The notes under the pieces: generated by a model
What the model was told of the DNA's origin: nothing
Seen by the model: the letters and a program-made list of their open reading frames with translations, nothing else
Database searches by the model: none
Shown here: positions 36,809 through 45,151 of the stretch, piece after piece
How the letters are laid out: every line of letters starts with the position of its first letter
Position numbering within the stretch: position 1 is the stretch's first letter
Translations under genes and position numbers: made by a program
From: Winogradskyella alexanderae
GTDB lineage: Bacteria; Bacteroidota; Bacteroidia; Flavobacteriales; Flavobacteriaceae
Reading direction: 5' to 3'
NCBI RefSeq assembly: GCF_020166335.1
Contig: NZ_JAIUJR010000001.1
Coordinates: 496,001 to 560,000 of the forward strand
DNA: 64,000 nucleotides

Positions 36809-37030
36809 ATCTTAAAATTTTTAGAATATTGGAGACATAAAAGTCTACAATTGTTTAATTCTAAATATCAAGATTTTAAGGCAAATAATCTATGATAAAA
36901 GTCAGTCTATGAGAGGGTTATTAGATTTGAAAAGTTTCAATAAAACAGAATCTAGAATAAGATATTATTTATTTTTTTAACTGAAATAAGACGAATAATA
37001 TGCTATTTTAACTATAAAACCTATGAGCTT

Positions 37031-37837
37031 TTAAACAGCGTGTTTAAACTTGTAGCTCAAAAGTTGCATCAGTTTTGAGCTATCAATAATTTTTCCCTTA
37101 TTAGTCCCTGTTGTTTCAAAGGTAGGCAAGGGTAAAGCCTTGCTCTTGCAATAAGAAGTATAATAACTCTGTCGTGTTGGGTGTGAAGGATATGTGGCAT
37201 TGAGTTTTACATTAAAAAGCGATTTGTCAATGACTCGTGAAATAATTGCAATACAATCTTCCTTGTGAATTAGATTTATTGGTGCTTTTGGATTTGCAAT
37301 ATTTATTCTTCCCGACAAGAAATTACCAGGATGGCGATTGTCGTCAATTAATCCACCAAATCGGATAATGGTTGTTAAAAATGAATAATTGTTGGAAAGT
37401 AATTCTTCAATTTCAATAAGTTGTCTAGCTCCTTCATAATTATTTGGAACGGAAACTTCATTTATAAGAGGAATGTTTTCTTCATCCTTAAAAACAGAGG
37501 TAGAGCTAATATAAATAACATGTTTAATAGCGTTTTTCTCAATTGCCCTGGCAAGAAGATCAATTTCTGTAACATGATTTTTATTAGGCGATTTTCTCAG
37601 GCCAGGAGGAATATTTATTATAACCAGATCGCTCCCTTCAAGAAATCCGTCTATATCACCAACAATTTCCATTTCATTCAATTCAACCAAAAATGGACTT
37701 ACAGCTTTTTTTCTAATTTGTTCTAACTTGTCAGACGACGTAGTAGAACCTTTAATAGAATATCCATTATCAACAAGTAATGTAGCCAAAGGTAAACCCA
37801 ACCAACCACAACCAATAATACTTATCTGCTTTATCAA
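37031..37837 (-). CDS. YeeZ-like NAD(P)-binding SDR/epimerase family protein
   Basis: A 268-residue Rossmann protein starting IKQISIIGCGWLGLPLA and containing the segments VIINIPPGLRKS, YISSTSVF and NRHPGNFLSGR. This is the YeeZ-type extended SDR group, of unknown substrate. The start is TTG at 37837: an in-frame TAA lies seven codons upstream and there is no ATG or GTG between. A partial degenerate copy of its 3' end lies at 35442-35480. Confidence 0.85.
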   Translation of the reverse strand: MIKQISIIGCGWLGLPLATLLVDNGYSIKGSTTSSDKLEQIRKKAVSPFLVELNEMEIVGDIDGFLEGSDLVIINIPPGLRKSPNKNHVTEIDLLARAIEKNAIKHVIYISSTSVFKDEENIPLINEVSVPNNYEGARQLIEIEELLSNNYSFLTTIIRFGGLIDDNRHPGNFLSGRINIANPKAPINLIHKEDCIAIISRVIDKSLFNVKLNATYPSHPTRQSYYTSYCKSKALPLPTFETTGTNKGKIIDSSKLMQLLSYKFKHAV

Positions 37838-37952
37838 GAAATCATGACTTTGTTAATCTCAAAATTACGAGATTAAAGGTTGGTTGCCTATTCAATTTTG
37901 CTAAATGATTAATTTTAACTAACTTTCATAGAAACACTAAAAATTTAACGTT

Positions 37953-38438
37953 ATGGGCATTAAAAGTTTTCAAGGTTCACGTAAGCAACAGAATGCTGCG
38001 GCGCCAATTGCATTAAAAGTAAGAGATTATATGACCACAAGTCTAATAACGTTTAAACCAGAGCAATCTGTACAAGAGGTTGTTGAGGCGTTAATTAAAA
38101 ATAAAATTTCAGGCGGTCCAGTGGTAAATGATAGGCAAGAGCTTGTTGGTATTATTTCAGAAGGTGATTGTTTAAAACAACTAAGTGAGAGCCGTTATTA
38201 TAACATGCCACTAGAGCATGACAATGTTGAAAAACGAATGGCGCGAGATGTAGAAACCATTGATGGCAACATGGACGTTTTTGATGCAGCAAATAAGTTT
38301 TTAAAATCAAAGCGAAGACGTTTTCCAATTGTTGAGAACGGAAAACTTGTGGGTCAAATTAGCCAAAAAGATATTTTAAAGGCTGCACTTCAACTAAAAG
38401 GTCAAAACTGGAATAGTACTGTAAAGAGCTCTTCTTAA
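37953..38438 (+). CDS. CBS-domain protein
   Basis: A 161-residue protein of two CBS repeats (about residues 25-90 and 95-155): RDYMTTSLITFKPEQSVQEV and MARDVETIDGNMDVFDAA. CBS pairs bind adenine nucleotides and regulate partner enzymes or channels; the partner is not visible here. Its stop shares TTAA with the stop of the convergent zinc-ribbon gene. Confidence 0.88.
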   Translation: MGIKSFQGSRKQQNAAAPIALKVRDYMTTSLITFKPEQSVQEVVEALIKNKISGGPVVNDRQELVGIISEGDCLKQLSESRYYNMPLEHDNVEKRMARDVETIDGNMDVFDAANKFLKSKRRRFPIVENGKLVGQISQKDILKAALQLKGQNWNSTVKSSS

Positions 38439-38785
38439 TCGTTACGCTTTACTAAAGCATAATAATCATTTTCTAACGGAAGGTAACCTTGGTCGTATAC
38501 AAAATAGTACACCGTACCTGCTTTGGTTTTGTAGATACTTGTTATATAATTAAAATCAAATCCTTTTTCAATTAACCTCGCTCTTGAGGTTTTTGATTTG
38601 CCGTTGGGATTCAAAGTTTCTAAAATTCTATAGTTCTTGCGAAGCCTGTTGTTGGTGTTTCTAATTAGATTTTTGGAGTCTTTATTAATGCGATTATTAT
38701 AGGCATTACGGCATCCATCACTACAAAATTTCTTATCAATCCTTCCCACAATCTTACCACCACACTCTGGACATTGTTTTTGCAT
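38435..38785 (-). CDS. Small zinc-ribbon protein
   Basis: A 116-residue protein with an N-terminal treble-clef/zinc ribbon: CPECGG (CxxC) and FCSDGCRNAY (CxxxC) in residues 4-26, followed by a basic helix and a beta-rich tail. The Cys spacing resembles DUF2116-type ribbons. Nucleic-acid or protein binding is possible. The function is unknown. It overlaps the CBS gene stop by four bases. Confidence 0.75.
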   Translation of the reverse strand: MQKQCPECGGKIVGRIDKKFCSDGCRNAYNNRINKDSKNLIRNTNNRLRKNYRILETLNPNGKSKTSRARLIEKGFDFNYITSIYKTKAGTVYYFVYDQGYLPLENDYYALVKRND

Positions 38786-38963
38786 AACCCTTTTAATTTC
38801 AGCTAATATAGGAAAATATTATTCGTTTACAAATGACTACAAATATTTACAAACGATTTTAAATACGTAATAACCGAATAAAATTTGGAAGGGGTTACAT
38901 CTTTGCAATGTCGAAACATAAGAACTCGATAGTATTAACTGTTTAACATTAAAAATTAGAATT

Positions 38964-39296
38964 ATGAACACATTACGAAACAAAGTACAGTTGATTGGGA
39001 ATTTAGGAAACGATCCAGAAATCATCAATCTAGAATCAGGTAAAACATTAGCAAAGTTTGCAGTAGCAACAAACGAAAGCTATAAGAATGCACAAGGCGA
39101 AAAGGTCACAGATACACAGTGGCACAATATCGTGGCTTGGGGTAAGACCGCTCAAATAGTTGAAAAATATGTAACCAAGGGAAAAGAAGTGGCTATTGAA
39201 GGAAAGTTAACTACAAGATCTTGGGAAGATAAAGATGGCATTAAACGCTACACTACAGAAGTTGTATGCAATGAATTACTAATGTTAGGAAAATGA
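38964..39296 (+). CDS. ssb: Single-stranded DNA-binding protein, short form
   Basis: A 110-residue OB-fold protein: MNTLRNKVQLIGNLGNDPEI, FAVATNESYKNAQGE, DTQWHNIVAWGKTAQIVEKY and VAIEGKLTTRSWEDKDG. It ends right after the OB fold and lacks the acidic C-terminal tail with terminal Pro-Phe that recruits repair proteins in the full-length form. Bacteroidota often have such short copies beside a full-length ssb elsewhere. It ends at a strong terminator. Confidence 0.93.
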   Translation: MNTLRNKVQLIGNLGNDPEIINLESGKTLAKFAVATNESYKNAQGEKVTDTQWHNIVAWGKTAQIVEKYVTKGKEVAIEGKLTTRSWEDKDGIKRYTTEVVCNELLMLGK

Positions 39297-39317
39297 TTAG
39301 AACTTATTCTTAAAGAT

Positions 39318-39350
39318 AAAGAGCAACCCAATTTTGGGTTGCTCTTTTTT
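39318..39350 (+). terminator. Terminator of ssb
   Basis: A 13-14-bp stem (AAAGAGCAACCCAA / TTGGGTTGCTCTTT) with a tiny loop and a long T-run, 20 bases after the ssb stop. It can also stop the convergent protease transcript. Confidence 0.9.
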
Positions 39351-39372
39351 TATTTTATAAAACTGTGAAAGT

Positions 39373-40719
39373 TTAATTCTTTACTACTTTTTTAGTAATA
39401 CTGCTTCCTGTCCTTGAATTGGTGATTTTTATAAAATAAAGGGCATCATCCAAATCGTTTAGGTTGGAAAGTGTAAGTTTACCATTTGAAACATCAATTG
39501 TCTGAGACGTTATTAATCTACCGTTAATATCCATTAAGTTTAATTCAAAGGAATCACTATAGCTATTGTTTAAAGTCACTGTGATTTCATCTATAAACGG
39601 ATTTGGACTTAGGGTTACGTTAGCAACGCTGAACTCGTCAACAGATAAAGCACCAGCACAAATTGACCAGCCCATATCTTGGAAAAAACCGAGGGTAATA
39701 AAGCCAGGATTGTGATTTGCCACTCCCGATGAAATACTAGATCGCATTAATGAGTTAACATCACCAATTGGAAATGTCGCATTATCCCAATGGCTAAAGC
39801 TAGAACCGGGATTCCATGAGGAAGGTGCAAATATTTTAGGTAGGGTACCTCCCTGTCCAAGCTGCTGAATAGCAGTTGGAGCGTTACAAAACAAATCATT
39901 GCCTGTTAATTCCGATCCCAATGTTGCAGAAGGATCAGCAAAACTTAATATATCAGTTCCTGAACCATTTTCAATATATGCTGTATAAATCGCGGGAATG
40001 TTATTATTTGGTTCACGGACGGTTCCTATATCGTCAGGGAAACTTGGTGTTACATTTGCCCAACCTCCAGAAAATCCGAGGCCATGTCCTAATTCATGCA
40101 AAACCACTGAAACAAAATCAAACTGGTTTGCTGGCGGATTAGCGTCGGTACCAAAGTACCAATTAGTGGGTACGAAGTCACCATTACCATCAAAATAACC
40201 GCTACTAAAGTCGGCATTTATATCATTTGATCCACCAAATGGACTCCTATCTGCACCTTCAATTTTTTCCCAAAGGGCAGCTGGATAAAATATATTTGGT
40301 TGAGTTCCTGGCGCACCTGAAGTAACAGTTAAAAATGTTGCTGGGCCAGCAGCTCCCAAAACACCTTGTCCAAGAGGTGTAAAAGTAGCACTTATATTAA
40401 TAGGGACAGAAGACTCTATAGAATGTGCCCAAATATCAACCGCATATTGAAACGCTGCCTGTGCTTCAGGTGTAAATCCATTATAATTAACAACAAAGTT
40501 GGCGCATGGTGTGCCGTTAGCATCCATACGTGCAGCCGTTTCAGGTGCTCTTGGAATAGATATTAATCCTACAAACTCACCTGGAGGAAGCTCACAAGCA
40601 GGTCTTGAAGGTGTATGTGTTAATGGTTCGGGATTTCCTATTTGAGCTCCCAAAAGGGCAGTGGAGGAAATCACTAAGCAAGCTAAAAAATGCTTGATCG
40701 TCAAAGTAATTTTCGTCAT
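39373..40719 (-). CDS. Secreted zinc metalloprotease-like protein with T9SS sorting domain
   Basis: A 448-residue exported protein: signal peptide (cut near LLGA), a metalloprotease-like region with HELGHGLGFSGGW near residue 206 (HExxHxxG; the usual third ligand His is absent at the metzincin position) and a C-terminal sorting domain (~370-448) with LSPNPF, GRLITSQTIDVSNGK and SITKKVVKN. The last part is a type A T9SS signal, so it should be secreted or attached at the cell surface via the Por pathway. The fold resembles PA-containing proteases of flavobacteria. Confidence 0.85.
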   Translation of the reverse strand: MTKITLTIKHFLACLVISSTALLGAQIGNPEPLTHTPSRPACELPPGEFVGLISIPRAPETAARMDANGTPCANFVVNYNGFTPEAQAAFQYAVDIWAHSIESSVPINISATFTPLGQGVLGAAGPATFLTVTSGAPGTQPNIFYPAALWEKIEGADRSPFGGSNDINADFSSGYFDGNGDFVPTNWYFGTDANPPANQFDFVSVVLHELGHGLGFSGGWANVTPSFPDDIGTVREPNNNIPAIYTAYIENGSGTDILSFADPSATLGSELTGNDLFCNAPTAIQQLGQGGTLPKIFAPSSWNPGSSFSHWDNATFPIGDVNSLMRSSISSGVANHNPGFITLGFFQDMGWSICAGALSVDEFSVANVTLSPNPFIDEITVTLNNSYSDSFELNLMDINGRLITSQTIDVSNGKLTLSNLNDLDDALYFIKITNSRTGSSITKKVVKN

Positions 40720-40843
40720 AATAATGATTTTTTCCCAAGATAATGCAATTTTTTTTTTGTTATCTAACCTCTTTAAAAATAATTAACACCTCAAGGATAA
40801 AATGAAGATTATTAATGTTGAAATACGAATACTAAGAAACGAA

Positions 40844-40870
40844 AAATGCAATCATCGATAGATTGCATTT
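40844..40870 (-). terminator. Terminator of the small Lys/Cys-rich gene
   Basis: A 10-bp stem (AAATGCAATC / GATTGCATTT) with a 7-base loop lies just after the minus-strand stop at 40882 and is followed on minus by TTTTT. Confidence 0.75.
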
Positions 40871-40881
40871 ATAAATTTGTA

Positions 40882-41058
40882 CTATGCTACTTTTTTTAAC
40901 AGATCAAAACATGGACATTTTTTACACCGCTTGTGCTCTGCTTTCTTATATTTTTTGCAACATTTGGATTTGACCTTTCCTAAGCCATCCAAGCCACATG
41001 ATTTAAGAACTTCAATCCGTTCTTTTTTAAGTTTTTTGCCTTTTTTCTTTTTACCCAT
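40882..41058 (-). CDS. Lys/Cys-rich 58-residue protein beside ferritin
   Basis: A frame of 58 codons from ATG 41058 (MGKKKKGKKLKKE) with about 21 Lys and six Cys arranged as SCGLDG, SKCCKKY and RCKKCPCFD. The gene has its own terminator and ends in a gap of 405 bases (40720-41124), otherwise empty. The composition suggests metal binding or nucleic-acid/phosphate binding. It follows the ferritin gene on the same strand, 66 bases from its stop. I do not recognise a named family. Confidence 0.7.
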   Translation of the reverse strand: MGKKKKGKKLKKERIEVLKSCGLDGLGKVKSKCCKKYKKAEHKRCKKCPCFDLLKKVA

Positions 41059-41124
41059 GTGTTAACGTATACATCAACACAACAAAAATAATTATTTTAA
41101 TTTATTCTAAATAAACTTTAACAT

Positions 41125-41649
41125 TTAAGCTTGACCACTCAAATCTTGGGCAGCAGAGTTAACAGTGAGCTGTTGTATATCTCTATCAAATAAGTATAAA
41201 CCACCTTTATCATCACCAATCATGTTAATCTTATCAAGGATAGTTCTAGCAGTGGCCTCCTCTTCAATTTGTTCAGCAACATACCATTGTAAAAAATTAT
41301 GTGTGGCATAGTCTTTTTCTTGCAAAGAAATATGTACCAGTTCATTGATACTTGTTGAAACAAAAATCTCATGCTCCAACAATTTTTCAAACATTTCCTG
41401 GAAGGAGTTAAAGGTTACATTAGGCGCATTAAGCTCCGATACTTGAGCGTGGCCACCACGCTCATTGACAAACTTAACCAGTTTTAGCATGTGTTCCCGT
41501 TCCTCGTCAGATTGGTCGTACATAAAATTAGAGATTCCTTCTAATCCTTTTACCTCAGCCCAAACAGCCATGGCTAGGTATACCTGTGAAGATTCTGCTT
41601 CTATACGTATTTGTTTGTTTAGAGCCTCTTCTATAGTTTTTGATAACAT
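41125..41649 (-). CDS. Ferritin (non-heme iron storage)
   Basis: A 174-residue four-helix-bundle ferritin. Ferroxidase residues can be seen in RIEAESSQVYLAM (Glu), DEEREHMLKLVKFV (Glu, His) and IEEEATARTI. It oxidises Fe2+ and stores Fe3+, in balance with the Feo and DtxR genes earlier in the window. The small Lys/Cys-rich gene lies just downstream. Length and start (ATG 41649) fit the family. Confidence 0.94.
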   Translation of the reverse strand: MLSKTIEEALNKQIRIEAESSQVYLAMAVWAEVKGLEGISNFMYDQSDEEREHMLKLVKFVNERGGHAQVSELNAPNVTFNSFQEMFEKLLEHEIFVSTSINELVHISLQEKDYATHNFLQWYVAEQIEEEATARTILDKINMIGDDKGGLYLFDRDIQQLTVNSAAQDLSGQA

Positions 41650-41738
41650 ATAATTTTTATTTTACGTAAATATAATTACTTAATCTATCAAAATGAAGCA
41701 GGGTAAGATGTATTCTTTAATTTTAAATACTATGCACT

Positions 41739-42641
41739 TTAAAAGAAAATCTCCTGGGCTAACCTAAATGTATTGGCATGCGCATTAACAATCGTTTTAA
41801 TATCTGGCGAATAGCCTCCACCCATTGAACACATAACGGGTATGTTATTTGTTTTACATTGCTCTAAAACAAATCGGTCTCTCGCTTTGCAACCTTCTAT
41901 TGTAAGTCCAAGTTTTCCCAATTTATCCGAGCTAATAACATCTACGCCACATAAATAGTAGATGAAATCTGGATTTTCTTGCGCGATGAGTTCGGGTAGT
42001 ATTTTTTTAAGAATTGAAAGATAGGATTTATCATTGGTATCATTTTCTAAGGCAATATCGAGATCACTTTTTTCTTTTTTAAACGGATAGTTACTTTTTC
42101 CATGCATAGAAAATGTAAAAACAGAGGCATCATCCTGAAAAATCGCAGCTGTCCCATTACCTTGATGTACATCAAGATCTACGATTAATACTTTATTAGC
42201 CTTTCCTTTTGTTTGAAGATATCTAGCACCAATGGCTTGGTCGTTAAGCATACAAAACGCTTCACCTCTATCTGTGTAGGCATGATGCGTACCACCTGCA
42301 ATGTTCATGGCAATACCGTTTTCTAGTGCATACAAACTTGCTTTTATAGTACCATCTGCAATTATTACTTCGCGTTCTACAAGAACTTCACTTAAAGGGA
42401 ACCCTATTTTTCTTGCCGCTCGTTGATCTAAGGTAATATTTAAGAGGTCGTAATAATACTCTGGCTCATGAACCGCAAGAATGTACTTGTCGTTAGGTTT
42501 TTGGGGTTCAAAAAAGTTATCTCTGCCACATGTGCCCTCATGGAGCAATTGTTGTGGCAGTAAATCATACTTTTCCATTGGGAAACGATGGCCTTTGGGT
42601 AATGGGTGTTTATAAATAGGGTGATATGCTATTTTTAGCAT
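41739..42641 (-). CDS. Histone deacetylase family (acetoin/polyamine deacetylase-like) protein
   Basis: A 300-residue arginase-fold zinc hydrolase. Active-site segments are GGTHHAYTD (paired His), DLDVHQGNGTA (zinc ligands Asp and His) and MGGGYS. Bacterial homologues deacetylate small amines such as acetylpolyamines or unknown substrates. It is the last gene of a minus-strand unit with the 42656 gene 14 bases upstream. Confidence 0.9.
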   Translation of the reverse strand: MLKIAYHPIYKHPLPKGHRFPMEKYDLLPQQLLHEGTCGRDNFFEPQKPNDKYILAVHEPEYYYDLLNITLDQRAARKIGFPLSEVLVEREVIIADGTIKASLYALENGIAMNIAGGTHHAYTDRGEAFCMLNDQAIGARYLQTKGKANKVLIVDLDVHQGNGTAAIFQDDASVFTFSMHGKSNYPFKKEKSDLDIALENDTNDKSYLSILKKILPELIAQENPDFIYYLCGVDVISSDKLGKLGLTIEGCKARDRFVLEQCKTNNIPVMCSMGGGYSPDIKTIVNAHANTFRLAQEIFF

Positions 42642-42655
42642 TTCTTTTTTAAGGA

Positions 42656-45043
42656 TTAATTTAAAGAAATAGTCTTTTCCTCAACTATAAACGAACCATC
42701 ATTTGCTAGGCCTTCAATAAAAAGTGTAATTAGCACCTGGGGTTCCTTTATTTTAAAACTGATATTTCCTTCACTGTTTACCGATAATTCTGGCTTCCAG
42801 TCAATTGTCCCGTAGCCTTTAAAGAAAGCGTCATTGTAATATTGGTATTTAGGCACATAGAATTTTTTATTAGAAGCGAATGTTAGTGGTATCTCAAATT
42901 TCTGAGAGGTTTTTTTGTCATTATTACTAAACATACTTTTGTAAGAGGCATATATTCTTAATACACCATTGCCACCTCTAGCGCCTTCTCCAATTCCACG
43001 TCGATTGATTTCCACATAATCTACTTCTGCTAATGGAAATTTGTATAGAAATTCGGTACTAGTTAATGGAAAATCATTAAAATATACTAATGGACCACCT
43101 CCACCGCTCACACTTCCACCGGAACCTTGAATTGAAAAAGCGAGGCCAGTATCTGGCGCCCAAAACACATTTACCCTATTTGCCTCTAACCAGTCCTCTA
43201 AGTACAAGAAAGTTAACTTGTCTGATTCAGTAACAACCTTGACTTGGCCATGTCTGTGTTCGCTTAATTTTTGAGTCCTAATTCTTATCTCGTCCAGTTT
43301 GGACGTTACTACAACTTCATCTAACTGTTGCACTTCGTCCAGAATTTGGGTTTTTGGTGCAACAACTTTAAGGCGCTCGGCAATTTTGTAAGAGGACTTT
43401 GGTTCTAGCGGTTTAAGTTTAAGGTTTAAGTACGGCACTTTGCTCGGAACAGACTGTAGATAAAGTTGTGCTGGGACCATTTTGTCGTCCTTTTTTAATC
43501 TAGAAATCAAAAGTTTATTTGTTTCATCTGGGAAAATGTTTTCAAAAATAAAACTGGTATTTCCATCTGTGAGTTTTTTATATCTAGGCTCATTATTGTT
43601 GAAATGGTGTAGTATAAAAGTATCCTCTCTATGATCTGGGTTGTTAACATTGGCCTTTACGGAAATACCCTGTTCAAAGGCGTAAGGTAGCTTCTCTGGC
43701 AAAAAAAGGTTGTTCCAGTCAAAACTGCTCCAGCCTTGGGTTAGCAGTAAGTTGTCCAGATCATAACGTTTCTTTTCATCTACATTCTCAAAATAGTATT
43801 TGCCGTACTCAACAGCACCTTTTAGGTAGGGTTGCAAGAAAGTCTGCGATAGGATATTGTGGTGTCTGTTGTACGCTTTTGTCTCGTTTGGTAATGCAGA
43901 AATACTTATGTTGTTAAATTGATTTGGATCAACACCTTTAAAGTTTAGTTTTACGGCTATAGAATCACCTTGTCTCGTGGCAGCGATATCTGTAGAACGT
44001 ATTGTGTCTATACCATTATAATTAAAGAAAAGGCGCTCTGCTATCGGTTGATCGTACTCGTTAAATAATGTAATTATGTTAGTTCCTGTTGGGATGTTAG
44101 CATACTCAATACTTTTTGTAACTGTTGTGTTGTCGGTAAAATAAATATCCATGATCTCGTAACCATCACCGTTATGCAACATTAACGTGTACCGCTTGTT
44201 CTTAACAAGATTTAGAGTCTCTTTATTAGTAATAATTGAAGCAAATAACTTTGTTTTTAGACGCTTGACCGAAATAACAACACCATTTTTTTTAACGACG
44301 TGACCCAGCGGAAAACTGAAATCTTCGTTGGCATACTTAATATTTACTTTGTAAGTATTAGCGATATCTGCCATTAACGGAAATTTACTTATACCAAGCT
44401 CATTGGTCTTAAAGGTTGAGATAACCTCATCATTAGCATCTACAACTTCACCAGAAATATTGGCGAGTCCAAAGCCTTGACTATCCTTAATGACAACACC
44501 AACATTATTTACTATACCGTGAAGTAAATGGCCACTTTCTGGTAAAAATTGTGCATCAATATCATTTTCTACTAAGGGATTTTCGATATAAGTATCTACC
44601 TCAGGATCAATTATTCTTATGGCTTCAGTGTAGTAATTAGGCTCATTGAAGTTTCGCATATAATTGGTGTAGGCTTTTACATTGTAAATACCCGAAGAAA
44701 ATAACGAGTCTACTTTAATAATATTTGACGCCACACCGTTAGTTACTTTTACTAGTTTTTGCTTTATTTCATTGTTATTTTTATCTGAAATACTCACATA
44801 AAGATTTGTGGTTAGCATTGAAGGCGTTTTTTCCTTCTTGTCTAATACATAGGCTGTGAAACCAATATTTTCGCCTTTGACGTATGTGGATTTGTTTAAA
44901 TGAAGATAAACCACCTCGCGTGGTGCATCAATGTATTCCTCGTAGGATTCAAAAATGTCAGTATTGTTTTGCGCATTATTGTATAAACTGAATGAAAGAA
45001 AGAAAATTAAAAGTGTGAATGAGGAGAGGGCTGACTTAGACAT
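42656..45043 (-). CDS. Exported MG2-like protein with TonB plug-like domain
   Basis: A 795-residue exported protein (signal peptide ending near YNNAQ). The N-terminal part (about 35-130) resembles MG2 macroglobulin domains: EVVYLHLNKSTYVKGENIGF. Ig-like modules follow. At about 570-690 there is a TonB receptor plug-like module (LDEVVVTSKLDEIR, then GPLVYFNDFP and VDYVEINRRGIGEGARGGNG), but no barrel follows. A beta-rich C-terminus ends the protein. This chimera occurs widely in Bacteroidota; its function is unknown. It may bind extracellular substrates or work with a receptor. Confidence 0.75.
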   Translation of the reverse strand: MSKSALSSFTLLIFFLSFSLYNNAQNNTDIFESYEEYIDAPREVVYLHLNKSTYVKGENIGFTAYVLDKKEKTPSMLTTNLYVSISDKNNNEIKQKLVKVTNGVASNIIKVDSLFSSGIYNVKAYTNYMRNFNEPNYYTEAIRIIDPEVDTYIENPLVENDIDAQFLPESGHLLHGIVNNVGVVIKDSQGFGLANISGEVVDANDEVISTFKTNELGISKFPLMADIANTYKVNIKYANEDFSFPLGHVVKKNGVVISVKRLKTKLFASIITNKETLNLVKNKRYTLMLHNGDGYEIMDIYFTDNTTVTKSIEYANIPTGTNIITLFNEYDQPIAERLFFNYNGIDTIRSTDIAATRQGDSIAVKLNFKGVDPNQFNNISISALPNETKAYNRHHNILSQTFLQPYLKGAVEYGKYYFENVDEKKRYDLDNLLLTQGWSSFDWNNLFLPEKLPYAFEQGISVKANVNNPDHREDTFILHHFNNNEPRYKKLTDGNTSFIFENIFPDETNKLLISRLKKDDKMVPAQLYLQSVPSKVPYLNLKLKPLEPKSSYKIAERLKVVAPKTQILDEVQQLDEVVVTSKLDEIRIRTQKLSEHRHGQVKVVTESDKLTFLYLEDWLEANRVNVFWAPDTGLAFSIQGSGGSVSGGGGPLVYFNDFPLTSTEFLYKFPLAEVDYVEINRRGIGEGARGGNGVLRIYASYKSMFSNNDKKTSQKFEIPLTFASNKKFYVPKYQYYNDAFFKGYGTIDWKPELSVNSEGNISFKIKEPQVLITLFIEGLANDGSFIVEEKTISLN

Positions 45044-45151
45044 AGCTTACGAATTTTCTTATAAAGATACCAAAAAGCGTTCCATAAAAACAGAATTTTA
45101 ACGCCATTTTAGGCAATAATTCGCATGGTGAAAGGTACTATTTGTAAGCGT

